This document shows, in pieces, positions 12,006 to 23,779 of a stretch of DNA of 64,000 bases; within the stretch, counting starts at the first letter, position 1; each line of letters opens with the position of its first letter. Source of the stretch: Tenrec ecaudatus (Eukaryota > Chordata > Mammalia > Afrosoricida > Tenrecidae). A program made the translations under genes and the position numbers. The notes under the pieces were generated by a model. It saw nothing but the letters and a program-made list of their open reading frames with translations. It searched no databases and was not told the DNA's origin. The stretch spans positions 27,590,001-27,654,000 of the forward strand of contig NC_134540.1 in assembly GCF_050624435.1 (NCBI RefSeq), in the 5' to 3' direction.

Positions 12006-12854
12006 AACAGATTAACTCTCATAAGATAATACATTTAACTATTTTATAAAAATGTCAAAGTTCTGTATAATTATTAACAAATTTCATTACCTGTGTTGTG
12101 GTCAGATGAAAATAACAGCTACCTTTGAAAAATAAGTTAAAAACTAAGCTAAACTAAAGAACTTTGTATTATTTCTAGGGAAATGTTTTTTTTTTAATAC
12201 AGAAGTGTAGGACTCTAGAAATCTTACCAAACCACAATTAGACAGCAAGTCTGGTTCTAAACAAAATTACCTAACAAAGAGATTGACAACAATAGATATT
12301 TTTCCTAGAGAAGGAACAAAGCGGAAATAATTTGTGAGAAGTGGCAAGCATGAATTTCCTAGTTTTATGTCTTTCTATAAAAATAACTACAGTTTGAGCC
12401 CATAGAGGATGAAATACTAAACAGAGGCCTGATTACCAGAGCAGGAGCTAAGGGCTTCTGGAGTGTGAAACCTTCATTGTAAAAGGAGAACTTCAAATTC
12501 TCTGTGAAAATTCTGCCTGAGTCTATTTGGAAAACAGAAAACATCCTTAATTGATATGTGAGCTACTATGCACAAAAGGTGAGATGACTTTCTAACTAAA
12601 TTGAGTCTAATTTTATACACACACCTATACAAGTACTACACACATACACACACGATCTCAAAATATCAATAATTTTGGAAGATAATAAAGTCAAAATCAT
12701 TATTATTTTTAAAATTTATAAAGCCAAAAGATCTCTCTACAACACAATATACAAATGCTAAGGTTATAATTATAAAGGAATCAGCATATTAAAAACCAGA
12801 AAAAATACAGTCTCTATCTAAATGACAAAATGATCTTGAGATGAAACTCCACAA
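12006..12854. other. Unassigned sequence with imperfect AC repeat
   Basis: AT-rich; an interrupted (AC)n tract lies at about 12617-12654. Nothing else recognised. Confidence 0.35.
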
Positions 12855-12867
12855 CCGAAGTCCTAAC

Positions 12868-13048
12868 TCACTGACATGTCATCACTGCTGACCCCTAGCG
12901 ACACCCTGTGGCTTTTGGGGACTGAAACGGTTTATGGAGTAGATAGCCTGGGTGTTATCCCGAGGAGCGGCTGGTGGTTGCGAACTGCTCACAATGCAGA
13001 TCACAGCCCAACAGTAACCGCTACACAACCTGGGCTCTTTGGGATGAC
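12868..13048 (-). mobile_element. AfroSINE-type SINE, inverted
   Basis: Reading inverted, the head is ggttactgttgggctgtgat, the B-box-like part is 'cagttcgcaaccaccag', followed by 'ccgctcctcgggat', 'ccataaaccgtttcagtccc', and a tail near 'gtgtcgctagggg'. An 87-codon frame on minus (12882-13145) is SINE-derived. Confidence 0.72.
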
Positions 13049-13684
13049 ACAGGTATTGCTTCATAAAATAAGAATTTAAAAACACTATTCTCACTATAAT
13101 TAATGGTAATTTCAGTGAAATGCTTGCATATATGAAAGCTAACACTACTCATCAAAGGAATAAGAAATGTGTGGAAAAAATTCAAAGGCTAAACCTGGAA
13201 AATATATAAATATGAATTTATATGGGCTTAATAGCCAACTAAGGGTTACAGAAAAAAAGAGTCAAACATTTAGGAACAATGAAGTTATTTGTTACAATAA
13301 ATCTCAGAAACATTTAAAGAAAAGCTAACAGAAATCCTGGGACTAGCAGAACTTGTCTTTAGTGTTCCAGAAAAAGATAAAAATAATAAGGGGAAAAATA
13401 AGATGAAATATTAGTTAAAACAGTCCCTATTTTTGATTAAAAACAAAGTATTCAGAATCAAGTAGCTCAGCAAATTGTGAACAGAAAAAATTAGGAGAGA
13501 AAACATCCATACAGATAATAGTCAACATGCTGAAACTTAACAATTAAGAAAAAAATAATCTTAGACACATTATGAAAATTAAGTCTTCTTGTATATATAA
13601 AATAATGATATTTACATATGCATCTTTGTCTTAAAGATAATGAAAGTCAGAATGAAAATGCTGGAAAGTCTGCAGTCTAGGCAG

Positions 13685-13990
13685 GCACCCTGATGGTGCA
13701 GTGAGTTCCATGTTGGGTTGCTATGTCAGCAGTTTGAAGAACCAGTTCCTCCTCTGGGAGAGGATGTGGTTTCCTGCTCCCGAGAACAGTAACCGTCTCA
13801 GAAACCCACAGGAGCAGTTCTGGTCTGTCTTATTGCAGACTAGTCTATAAGTTCTGGTCTGTCTTATTACAGACTAGTCTGTAAGTTCTGATCTGTCTTA
13901 CAGACTAGTCTGTAAGTTCTAGTCTGTCTTACAGGGTTGCTATGCCTGAGAATGGCTATGAGTTGGAATCTATTTGAAGGCAGTGAGAGA
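13685..13990 (+). mobile_element. AfroSINE-type SINE with internal tandem expansion
   Basis: Standard order: caccctgatggtgcagtgag, 'gttgggttgctatgtcagca', 'gtttgaagaaccag', 'ctgctcccgagaacagtaac', 'cagaaacccacagg', then tail 'agggttgctatgcctgag' and 'gagttggaatctatttgaag'. Between body and tail it carries about 118 extra bases (13817-13934) made of four copies of the gttctggtctgtctta-type unit, where the other copies have a single short 'gttctactctgtcctatag'-type segment. Confidence 0.8.
13817..13934 (+). repeat. Minisatellite inside SINE (34/34/31/19 bp units)
   Basis: Units start gttctggtctgtctt at 13817, 13851, 13885 (gttctgatct) and 13916 (gttctagtct). The first two are 34 bp, the third 31 bp, the last partial. 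Each complete unit contains an agactagtct core; in unit three this extends to a perfect 20-bp palindrome, CTTACAGACTAGTCTGTAAG (13897-13916). Confidence 0.9.
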
Positions 13991-14529
13991 AATATCACCT
14001 ATGTCAAATAATGAATTGGACAAATTTCAATGAAAAATAAGGATTAAAATAAAGATAAATACAGATAAAGGAAAAAATAAAGGAATTCATTCCCAGAGAA
14101 GAGTCATCAGATAAAGGAAAATAAAACAAATGAGAATTCAGTACTTTAAAAACAATTAAAAATTCTCTATGTCTCCATAATTATGAACAGATTTTTCTTA
14201 TTAACATATTTAAATTATCTAGGAAATTATAAAAGAAAATGTATAGCACTGTATAGTATTTTAGAGCTATAGTGTATATAGTAATGAATAATTTAAATTA
14301 ATTTGAGTTCTACATTTTATGTGAAAATGAAAATAACATATAAATCAATATATATGTCACTTAAAAAAGATAATGAGAAAATATTTTGAATATTAGTAGT
14401 CCACTTCTAAGTAATCCATTGGAATTAAAATATATCACCTAGAAAATAAGCAAATACTTTAAGCTAAGTATTACTGAGTATACATTAAAATGCTATTTTA
14501 AAGTAATGTTTGAAATATTTTTTTGTTTG

Positions 14530-15310
14530 CATTGCAGCATTAGTCCAAAACAACACTCTAGAAATTGATGGAATGCTGATTGAAAATTTTCATCTAGCTA
14601 ATAAAGCACTGAAAGAACTGCCAAGAAATTTGGAAGACAACTGCCTGGATAGCTGACTGGAAACAGTGCACTCTTTCCAAAGAAAGGCGACCTAACAGAA
14701 GGCTCAATTATAGAGCAACATCACTGATAACACATGCAGATAAAATTTTGCTGAACATCATTTTATAATTGTTGCAGCAGTGCATTGAAAGAAGCTGCCA
14801 GAGGTTCAGCCTAGATTCAGACAAGGATATAGAAAAAGAGATATCATTGTGTATGCCGATGTAACTTGTCTGATTGCAGATAACACCAGAGAGATGCTTA
14901 ATTGTTTTTAGCTGACTGTACAAATGTTTTCAACTGTGAAGATCATAACAAACTGTGGACAGTCTTGAGAAGAATGGAAATTCCAGAATAGATCTAATTG
15001 TCCTCATGAGGAACAAGTACATGGATCAAGAGGCAGTTGTGAGAACAGGACACAGGAACGCTGCCTGGTTCATAATCAGAAAGGTGTGCATCAGGGTCAT
15101 CTCTTCTCATCATACTTACTCAACCTGTATGCTGAGCAAATGATCAGAGATGCTGGATTACATGAAGCATAATGTGGTATAAGAATTGGAAGAAAGTTTA
15201 TAAACAAACTGCACTAGGCAGATGGCACAGCCTCGCTTCTGAAAGAGAGGACACCTTGAAGCACTTGCTGATGAAGATCAGGGATTTCAGGATTTAGTAT
15301 AGATTACAGC
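14530..15310 (+). pseudogene. RTE/BovB-type LINE reverse transcriptase remnant
   Basis: The order of decayed blocks follows the RTE RT: aatttggaagacaactgcct (before the RT fingers), gccagaggttcagcctag ('QAGFR' region), gaagatcataacaaactgtg ('DHNKLW'), 'cagttgtgagaacaggacac' ('ATVRTGH'), 'gtgtgcatcagggtcatct' ('GVHQGC'-like), 'caacctgtatgctgagc' ('NLYAE'), and the catalytic YADD position reduced to taggcagatggc near 15216. The same blocks occur at 59161-59440 and 61011-61240. Many stops and frameshifts; the 62- and 71-codon frames here are fragments. It ends around 15310 near an (AC)-rich patch. Confidence 0.75.
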
Positions 15311-15814
15311 ACACACGCATACACAAATATGTATATCTGTATACATATATATAAGAGAATACATTCTATTCATATTACTTCAATTGAACTAAATGCTGAT
15401 AATTTACTGAAAGATATTTCCACGAAATAATCAGTTGGTTATCATATATTTGACCTTATTAAGATGATTCTTGTTTAATCAAGTTATTTTGAAATGAAAA
15501 TTGAGTAAGTATAGAGTTACTTTGATCTATGGAACAAGATGCTTCTAATAATATGTTTGGATAGCAGAGACAGAATTTGTTAAAATGCAGATTATTTTAT
15601 TTTTCCAGGAAAATGCCATGAATATAAATTAAATTTGCTTAACTCAAAGACAAATAAACAAAAATAGAAAAATGTTTTTAGAAAGTGAAATTGATTATCA
15701 AGGAAGTAGAAGAGAATTTATTAGGAAAATATTCCATGTCAGTGAGCTTATGACATTTATAACCTGTTTGAAATAACGTCATTAAAAAAGCAAACTAAAA
15801 ATATCTATGGTTCA
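15311..15814. other. Unassigned sequence
   Basis: AT-rich; nothing recognised. Confidence 0.35.
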
Positions 15815-15958
15815 CTGTTGTTTGGGGAGAAGAGGCTTGCCATTCCATAATGAGTTAGAGTCTCAAGAACCCACAGGGGCCGCGCTGCCGGATCCTCTGT
15901 TTGCTGTGAGTTGGAATCCATTCAACAGCAGCGATTTCGTGTTGGGGTTTTGGTTATT
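15815..15958 (+). mobile_element. AfroSINE-type SINE, 5'-truncated
   Basis: Body and tail only: gagagtctcaag-type body (gttagagtctcaagaaccca, 'caggggccgcgctg') then tail 'gctgtgagttggaatccatt caacagcagcg'. It abuts, tail to tail, the inverted RTE copy that begins at about 15960. Confidence 0.65.
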
Positions 15959-15959
15959 T

Positions 15960-17150
15960 TTGCTGTTGTTAACGTGCGGTGGAGTTGATTCCAAGTCATT
16001 GCAACCTTAGGTAAAACAGAAAGAAATGCTTCCTGTGCCTTCACCATCCTCACATTTGTTCCATTTGAGTCACTCCGTCTCATCAATGGTTTTCTCTTTT
16101 CTGACCTCCTTCTACTTTCTCGAGCAGAATGTCCTTTTCCGGATAATTTAAAGTACGTAGAAGAATTTTCTGTTTAGGATTGTGTTTTAGGAATTCAATT
16201 GGTTGAGTGGCATTGTGAGACAAACTGTTCATCATGAGTCAGTTACAGGAGGATGTGGCTGTTAGGTGCCATCGGAGCGACCTGATGAGGAACAAGGTCT
16301 GCTCCTGCAACATTCTCGTAATTCTTATGCCTGAGTCCATTGCTGCGTCTGTATGTCGAATAGCAACAGGGTCTTCTGGGTTTCACTCTGCTAACATGCT
16401 GTCTTTACCAGGGACAGGTTCCTCTGCAGAAGATGTTCAAAGTGCTCGAGAAGACGTCTCCTCATCCTTCCTTCTAAGGAGCATTTTGGAGCACCATTTG
16501 CTCTTTCCACAGGCCATGATACATCTAGTCTTCTTCACAAGCACTCTGATTCTAATTCATTGATTGCTCTGCCGTTTCCTTATTCCACTTTCACCTGCAG
16601 AGGAGGCGACTGGAAATACTTTGGCACGGGTCACGGGCACCGTCGTCCTCAATGGGACTTCCCTGCTGTTCAACACTTGATAGGTCGTGTGCATCAGATA
16701 TGTCTAATGCCATGCATGTCTGTTGATGCAAACAAAAACATATTTGAAAATTATTTTACCATGATCTTGCCCATTGGTCCAGCTGTGAGGAGCATTTTTT
16801 CCCTCTCTTTCTTTGCTTCTCTTTCATATTGCAGGCTGCACTCTTCGATCTTCATCATCAAACGCTTTAACTTCTTCCATTCAATAAGCAAGATTGGGTC
16901 ACTGACATATCAATACTTGTTAATAAGCCTCTTTCCCAATCACGGTGTTGGGCTCTTCTTCATACAGTCAAGCTTCTTGGATTATTTTCTCAACAAAAAG
17001 ATTACATACGTTTGGTGAAAGGGTACAATGCTGTGAGCCATCTTTCCTGGTCTCAATCAAGCCAGGCAGTACTGCCTTGTTCTATTTGACCTGCTATCCT
17101 TTGGTCTCTGCACAGGAACATATACGAATCTGTTCAGGATGATAAGCTGC
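15960..17150 (-). pseudogene. RTE/BovB-type LINE, inverted 3' half
   Basis: Starts with the inverted 3' end (gttgttaacgtgcggtggag, ttgattccaagtcattgc), passes through the carboxy-terminal coding part (gctgttcaacacttgat, 'cttcatcatcaaacgcttt aacttc' = 'LLMKIKS' side) and ends in the inverted RT core near 17142 (ggtttgatt-type 'gtgaaagggtacaatgctgtg' and 'caagccaggcagtactgcc'). Frames of 109 and 152 codons on the opposite strand (16234-16563, 16560-17018) are antisense openings in this fossil. Confidence 0.7.
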
Positions 17151-19878
17151 ACACAATATTATTTAATTTACAATAAGAATATTTTCACAATTTATCATTT
17201 CCAAAGTTATCCTTCAGCTTAATTAGTAAGATGAAACTACAATAAAATGTGTTCACATAATCAAAATAAATAAAGATGCATATTATGCAGTTATATTTAT
17301 TGATTCACCCATGTAGATATTTTATATTTATAACCATAAATATATAAAATAAAACAAAATTATATGTTATATAATTTATGCTTCTGATATTTGTCAAACA
17401 TTTTGTTTTCTCTGCAAATATACTCTTGAATTCAGAGGAGCAGAACATTTTAAGAACAGGTTTTGTATCCTAAGTGGAAGAGTTTTTTGTTAACTGGACA
17501 GTAACAAGGTTTTATCAGGCTTATGTGTAAGTAGTGGATGCTAGCAAATCACCTTGAGTATGCATACACTGATCATATTAACTCATAATTTCTCACAAAT
17601 GAATACAGAAAAATTATTTTACCATATCTTGACTTAATTGACTTATAGAATCATCTTTGAAAAGATTGAGACAAAATATCTGCTTAGAACATATAACTGA
17701 ACTGACTTGGACTCTATAAAAGTTTACCTGTGCAAAATATTTACATATTAGCTTCACTTCCACATTTGTGTTTTTTATTATTTGCTCAGAAATATTTTAA
17801 AGTAATAAAGTTGTCAACTCATCTTGCATATTTGGCAAATAGTATTGTATCTTACATATTTAACATGCCTAAAATTACTAGTCTTAATTAAATAAATAAA
17901 TGCATTTAATTTACTTAATTTAAATTTATAAAAACTCTTCTAAAATTTAATATATGTCTTCAAATACAACTTTAAAAAGTATTTAAATTTACCAGTATTT
18001 TAGGTATGATGTTTACATGAATGCATGAGTAGTAAAGATACTTTAAAATAGAATGTGACTTTAAACATATTTTTATATCTTTTATGACAAGTACTTGAAC
18101 AATAGCTGATTTTAATTACTTATATGATGATCTTTATTTTTATACTTATAAAATATGTCACTCAAAATATGTCAAATAAAAAAATTAAATATTTTCTGCA
18201 CCTGACAGTCTTCATTAGTTCATTAACTTTATTTGTAAAATGATTTCACATACCTAATTATACTGTTTTTAAAAAAATTAGAATAAAAATAATTTCAAAT
18301 ATTTCACATAGAAAGTAGAAACACATGTAGAAGTCATCCCGAAAACAATATCACTGGCACATATAGGTTTTTAAAAGATGTGCTCTGAAGAAAAAACAAC
18401 TGTGAAATATACACTCACTGCAAGCAGTAGGATTTATAATGAGCAGAGGGAATAATGTCCAATTTTGGAAAGGTACTGTGTCAAGTGTTTCACTTAGAGA
18501 GAGCTTCCTGTGTCTCCCATGCTGAGAAGAAAATAATTTATAAGAAAAGTACAACTTCCTTGCCTCAAAAGAATTCTGAGGATACTGTCCTCCACTTTGA
18601 AAACAGTAACTCAGTATCCGCTATAGGTAAGAAAGAGTACAGATGTTTTCTACAGAAAATATTCATCAATATAGAAAAAATGCTAGTAATAAAAATAATC
18701 TCAGTTGCTTCAATTTATTTCCAATGTTGCCATTCTCAGAATAGTCACTTCACTGGATTAGAAAATAGCTTTTATAATTTTTAGAAAATAGTTTTAATAG
18801 AAATAATCAAGTAAAGTAAATCATAAGTAAAACATGTTCTGAAAGCTGGAATGTTTTATAATAATTTTAATATTTAGGTTTTTGTAGTTCCATATCAATT
18901 TTTGATGTTACTATTTGCTTTAATTAGAGCAGCATAATAAACTGAAAATTTTGTCTTCTGTGATCATAATAAAAATATTCTGTCACATGGAAACAAATCT
19001 CTTCGGACAAAATTGTTTCTTGCTTTGACTAAATTTTTCACAGATTATTATTTTTTAATATAACTTCTTTGTCCGCTCATTGGCTGCCTCATGTAATCAT
19101 AAATCACTGATAACCTCCTACTGATGGTTTCTGTGTTAGCTCCTGGGAATTTAAGGTGAAAATATTGATCAATGACCATAAATTGACAGTAAGGAAGCTC
19201 ACAATGCAATAAGTAGGATATTTATGTATCATATAAAAATGACCAAATTAAATGGAAGAATTAGTTTTCTCAACAAAGTGATATGTAAACTCTGAAAAAT
19301 AATTCTTAGTAAACTTTGTAATGGTATAGATGAATTTACAGTGGAATCAGATGTTGGCTTCCTTGTTTTTCAGTGAGAAAACTAACTAATCCAGATAATG
19401 TAAATGAAAACATTTGCATGTGGGTATATGTCTGGTTATTCAAGAATGGCAAATAAATAGAATGATAAATAATTGATGTAGTCACCTTCAAATGTTTTGA
19501 AATTTTGATTTGGTGACATTAGAGAATACAGAAAGTTTTTAAGGAATATTGTTGATACTATTGTCTTTGATTTTCAGATAATGCCTTTGTAATTTTTATA
19601 AAAATCTTTGAGTTTTGATAACAACATGAAATATTTTCAGATATGTTAGTAGTGCATTTCATATTACTGCTGAAAAATGTATTATCTTACTTGATTAATG
19701 TGTTTTTTCAGTCAAAATATTGTGAGCAACTATGATAGTAAAATGCCTATGAAAATTAGGGAAATTATATATCTTTGGGAAATGACATACATGCACTTTT
19801 TACTTTTTGTATTATTTTACCTAACAGTGATCATTGAATTTGCATTGATTCCTTTCTATAATAAATTTCTTGTTATTT

Positions 19879-19909
<31 letters not shown>

Positions 19910-20237
19910 AAGATATATAATCTTTTAACATCAGTTTAAATGGGAGGAAATTGACAACAGCAATGGAATGATTAAACAAGAATCTGAGAGGGCAGTGAGT
20001 TTAAAAAGAAGAGGGAAGGAGCAACACAGAAAAGGAGTTCAAATAGTTAAGTAACTCAGAGAATGAAAGTATGACGGAAATGTATAAGTAGAAACTGTAA
20101 TTAATGTATGCTTTTAATAGGTGTACTCTCTACAACAATAAAATAGAACAAATTATTTAAAATATCTATAGCCGAGCTATAGCCATGGATGAGATATTTC
20201 TTCATAAATACCATTACATATAAGAAATAAATAATCA
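17151..20237. other. Long AT-rich unassigned stretch with AC microsatellite
   Basis: About 3 kb of AT-rich sequence without recognisable genes or repeats, apart from an (AC)n run at about 19879-19903 followed by (AT)n. Open frames up to 109 codons (18455-18784) have no recognisable similarity. Confidence 0.35.
19879..19903 (+). repeat. (AC)n microsatellite
   Basis: About twelve AC units followed by atatataa. Confidence 0.95.
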
Positions 20238-20273
<36 letters not shown>

Positions 20274-20344
20274 TGACACAGAGAAGATTAGCATGGCCCC
20301 TGTGCAAGGATGACAGGCAAGTTCGGGTAGCGTTGCACATATAT
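20238..20344 (+). pseudogene. U6 snRNA retropseudogene, near full length
   Basis: Starts gtgcttgcttcggcagcaca and contains tatactaaaattggaatgac, 'agagaagattagcatgg', 'cccctgtgcaaggatgac', i.e. the U6 5' stem-loop, the region of the ACAGAGA box (here acagaga intact at about 20278-20284) and the U2/U6 region. About 107 nt, the normal length. The 3' end reads gcgttgcacatatata rather than ending in a U-run, and no upstream TATA/PSE promoter is evident, so it is a dead retrocopy. The 89-codon frame on minus across it is chance. Confidence 0.92.
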
Positions 20345-22439
20345 ATATATTGCTTTCTGCTTCTCTCCACTCTTGCTTAAGTCTTGGAAAAATGATAAAT
20401 GAGTTTATGCCATTGAAGATGGACTAAAATGAGTACTCAGGACGGCAATCAAGGAATCACTTTTAGATTCTAGAGTCTGGTAATAACTGAATAAAGACTT
20501 TTCTAAATTATCAAGAAAAAAAGAAATAAAAAATCTACTCTATGATTTAAATGTTAATATAGATACATCCTACAAGAAATTATACTTATTTTCTACCGTG
20601 TTTGTCTTTTAATTTCTTTATCTTCTTTCTTTGTCATACGCATTTGGAGGTAAATTTTAGAGAATTGTTATTTTTTATGTTTACTTGCATAATTCTTATT
20701 TCCAACAAAGTTCCCATCAGATTATAAGTGTGTAACAAACCTTTAAAAGGCAATGATAAAAGAAAATCTCAAAGGACAGTAACTGACCACTTCTAATATT
20801 CTGTTTGAAAAAATCTGGAATTGAAAGATAATGGAATTAAAAATAAATTTTTTTAATTCTTGTCTTGTCAGCTGTACTTTTTATTCATTCTTTGGGCCAT
20901 AATTTATTTCACAGTCGCATTAAGCTACATGTGCATATATCAACATACAATATAGGGTTATTTGTAAATATCTCAATGTCTATTAACTCAAAGTTAACTA
21001 AAACAAAATATTAACTAAAAACCTCAAATTAATATATGATGTCATTACTCACTAACAAGTCTTTCAGACTCATAAACAGCTCATGAGCTTGTGAGAGAAA
21101 AGTAGGGTTGGTCCATGGGGGTCACAAACTTTTGACCTCTAGTTCACAGAGACCTTTTGAGACTGAAACCTTTCAGAGTCATCTGAATTGTCATTATGTG
21201 GGGCAATCCACCATCAGTTTTGACTGGTTATTGAGTACTGTACCACACACACACACACACACACACACAATATGTGTGCATGCAGGAGGGTAAGTAAAAA
21301 GCATTGGTTCAGAAATATCAAAATGTGAAGTTCTTCCTTTCTACATTTCCTGAATCTAAGTCTATCGTCTTCTGAAGGCAGTGTTTCCACCTTCTCAAGG
21401 TTCCTCAAATAATTTTGATTTTTTTGATTGATATGCCAAACAAAAGGCACACAAATTGTAATTCTTACCTTACTCTTTGAATTTTGGAAACAGTGTGAAG
21501 TCTGAAGGAGAACGGTAGATAGAATAATGTTTCCCAATAGAATTCTTGTAGGCTAGCCCTTGCACCTACACCCAAAGACTGAGCAGGTGTGTGGTCGTGA
21601 AGAGGGGAAAAAATAATGGGTGTAACTTTCCTGGCCATTTTCTCACCCGGCAGTTTTCAATTTTCCTAAAACATTTTCCTAAGAAGCCCTTGTGGTTATT
21701 CAGAGCCCTTTAGGAAGATCAAAAAAGATTAGACCTTAATATCACAAGAAAAAGTCGCCAGAGCTTTCTGAAATAGCTTTTGCTCCTTCGGTGTAGCTAG
21801 TCCAGCAGACCTCTAAGAGCTTTCTCTTTGGATCTGACTTTTCTGAAGGCATTCTAAGCAGACCACGTTAAATGGATCTGTGAGAGGATTGTCTTGAAGT
21901 AACGACTTATCGAGGAGTTACATGTCAACTCTTCAGTTTGGAATAAATCAATGTGTGAAACACCCTAAGAGTGACATTTAGAAGTTATCTACATAAGCAC
22001 ATGCACGCTCAGGTGTGACTGCACAATACGGTAAATAAAAGTATTTGTAAAAAAATTGTAAGAGCTTTTGTCAATCAGCAACCATAAAACGTGCAACTAG
22101 TGTTCTCTACACATCCTCGAGGCCTATATACTTGAAACTTTCCTAAAATAATTTTCTGCTCTTACACTTCACCATGCCCAAATGTCAACCTTGGCATTTT
22201 CCAATGATTAAGTAATCGTGTTTATTTTAAATGTTGTTTGAGTTCTGGAAACAAAAATAGACCTGGACGGGTCCTATAAGAAAGGGATACAACATTCCTG
22301 GCATAATTCTCATGGGACCGTCTTTGTTATCCTTGAAGAACAATCAAAAGCCTTGGCGTGAGAGGGGAAAATCCTCCATGCATATTCTCTACCCTTTGTC
22401 TCTAAGCAAGTTTTGTTTGGGGCAAGCCATTGCAATCTC
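20345..22439. other. Unassigned sequence with AC microsatellite
   Basis: No gene or transposon recognised. An (AC)n run sits at 21244-21269. The 107-codon minus frame at 21214-21537 reads through that microsatellite. Confidence 0.35.
21244..21269 (+). repeat. (AC)n microsatellite
   Basis: Thirteen uninterrupted dinucleotide units. Confidence 0.95.
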
Positions 22440-22945
22440 ATGTTTTGTATCCAACGAATCTGCTGCACAAACCCTCTTCAAAGTGTTGAAAAACAAGAAG
22501 GGTATTTTGAGGACTAGGGTGCACCTGACCGAAGCCATGTTATTGTCAATTGCCTCAGATGCATGTGAGGATTGCATATGGAGTCAGGACATCAGAAGAA
22601 GGATTTATGAATACTAAATATTGAAAGTACCACTGACTGCCAAAAGAAGAGATGAATTTGTCTTGGAAGAAGAACTCCCAGAGGCTCCTTAAAGGCAAGG
22701 AGGGAAAGACTTATCTCAAGTAACTTGGACATGTTGTCAGGAGAGACCAGTCCCTAGAAAATGACTAATTTTAGTACAGTAATGGGGTAGGAAAAAGGAG
22801 GAGGGTCCTCGGAATGGTGGACTTTGATAGTGGCTACAACAGTGGGCTCAAACATAAGAACAGTCGTCTGGACACTGCAGGGCAGGGTGGGTGGTGTTCA
22901 TTCTGTTTTCCATAGGGCACCTGAGTGGGAACTGGCCCCATAGTC
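22440..22945 (+). pseudogene. RTE/BovB-type LINE 3' end
   Basis: Blocks in order: gaatctgctgcacaaaccct, 'tcaaagtgttgaaaaacaag', 'ttttgaggactagggtgcac' ('LRTRVHLTEAM'), 'gccaaaagaagagatgaat', 'gaggctccttaaaggcaagg', 'ttggacatgttgtcaggaga' and the 3' UTR 'agtggctacaacagtgggc'. The 101-codon plus frame (22312-22617) contains the 'ILRTRVHLTEAM' relic. It is followed directly by a SINE tail. Confidence 0.75.
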
Positions 22946-23015
22946 TCAGAAACCAAAGGGGCAGTCCTACTCCATCCAAGCTCACTAGGGGTAAGAGTGG
23001 ACTTGATGCTCTTAA
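22946..23015 (+). mobile_element. AfroSINE tail fragment
   Basis: Contains gtctcagaaaccaaaggggc, 'agtcctactccatcc', and 'gagtggacttgatgc', the body-tail part of the SINE, directly downstream of the RTE 3' end. It could instead be part of a longer RTE-SINE chimera. Confidence 0.5.
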
Positions 23016-23698
23016 GGTGGAGAGTGGATATGAAGGAACTTAAATGTTTTTTGAAAAAATCGCAAGAAAGTGGAAAATGTCTAAGGGCATTCTGAAACCC
23101 ACTCCTACCATAGACTGCAAGAAGAATGAACCAATCCGTCATTGAATAGGTACCATCATTCATAATGTACCTAAGAAATTAATATGGTAGAACTTGGTTT
23201 CAGGTAATTCGGATAAAAGCAAATAGCTCCACTTCTCAGAATGAATTATTTCTCTGGTTTCAATTTTGGCCACATAGTATCATTATTCTTTTGCTACCTT
23301 TCACTACTCAATTCATAGTTTATACATTGCTGTAATTCTTCTATTGAACCAATTTATCAAATTGTACATCATATCATGATAACTATCTTTATAAAAAGCT
23401 TACTCAATATTGTCTCCTTTATGACAAGATTTGATAATTCTGAACTTGATCCTAAACTAGTATGAAATATTCTGGAAATGTTTATGAAACACATTCCATA
23501 AAGTGTTTCTGTATACACACACATCTGCCATAAATATTCACATATACCATACATATATGTACACACATGCACCATATATATAACACCAAAATTCAAGTCC
23601 CAAGTGCCGACTCACTTAGAATAAGACATACCCCGCTGTTTTGAAAGTATTGTTCTTGGATTAGTAACATCATTATTACCTAGAGATTTCTTAGACAT
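23016..23698. other. Unassigned sequence
   Basis: Nothing recognised. Confidence 0.35.
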
Positions 23699-23716
23699 AA
23701 AAGTTCCTTCAATATC

Positions 23717-23762
23717 GTGTTTGTTTGGCAGCACATGTGCTAAAATTGGAACAATACAGAGA
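23717..23762 (+). pseudogene. U6 5' fragment, tailless retrocopy with TSD
   Basis: The 46 nt correspond to the first part of U6 (gtgtttgtttggcagcacat, then gtgctaaaattggaacaata, cagaga). Directly outside lie near-identical repeats: ttcctt-C-aatatc at 23704-23716 and ttcctt-A-aatatc at 23767-23779, each preceded by an A-run. There is no poly(A) and no LINE sequence between the U6 break and the right repeat. Confidence 0.85.
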
Positions 23763-23779
23763 AAAATTCCTTAAATATC

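Noticed and set aside
16560..17018. 152-codon plus frame, the longest in the window
   Set aside because: Antisense to the inverted RTE copy 15960-17150; the peptide is hydrophobic by composition only.
18455..18784. 109-codon plus frame in unique sequence, possible exon
   Set aside because: No recognisable similarity, no clear splice sites framing a conserved segment, and length within chance expectation for 64 kb.
19879..19903. AC microsatellites here and at 21244-21269 as Z-DNA regulatory elements
   Set aside because: Common simple repeats with no supporting context.
20238..20344. Functional U6 snRNA gene
   Set aside because: 3' end lacks the terminator U-run, several substitutions, and no distal/proximal promoter elements seen upstream.
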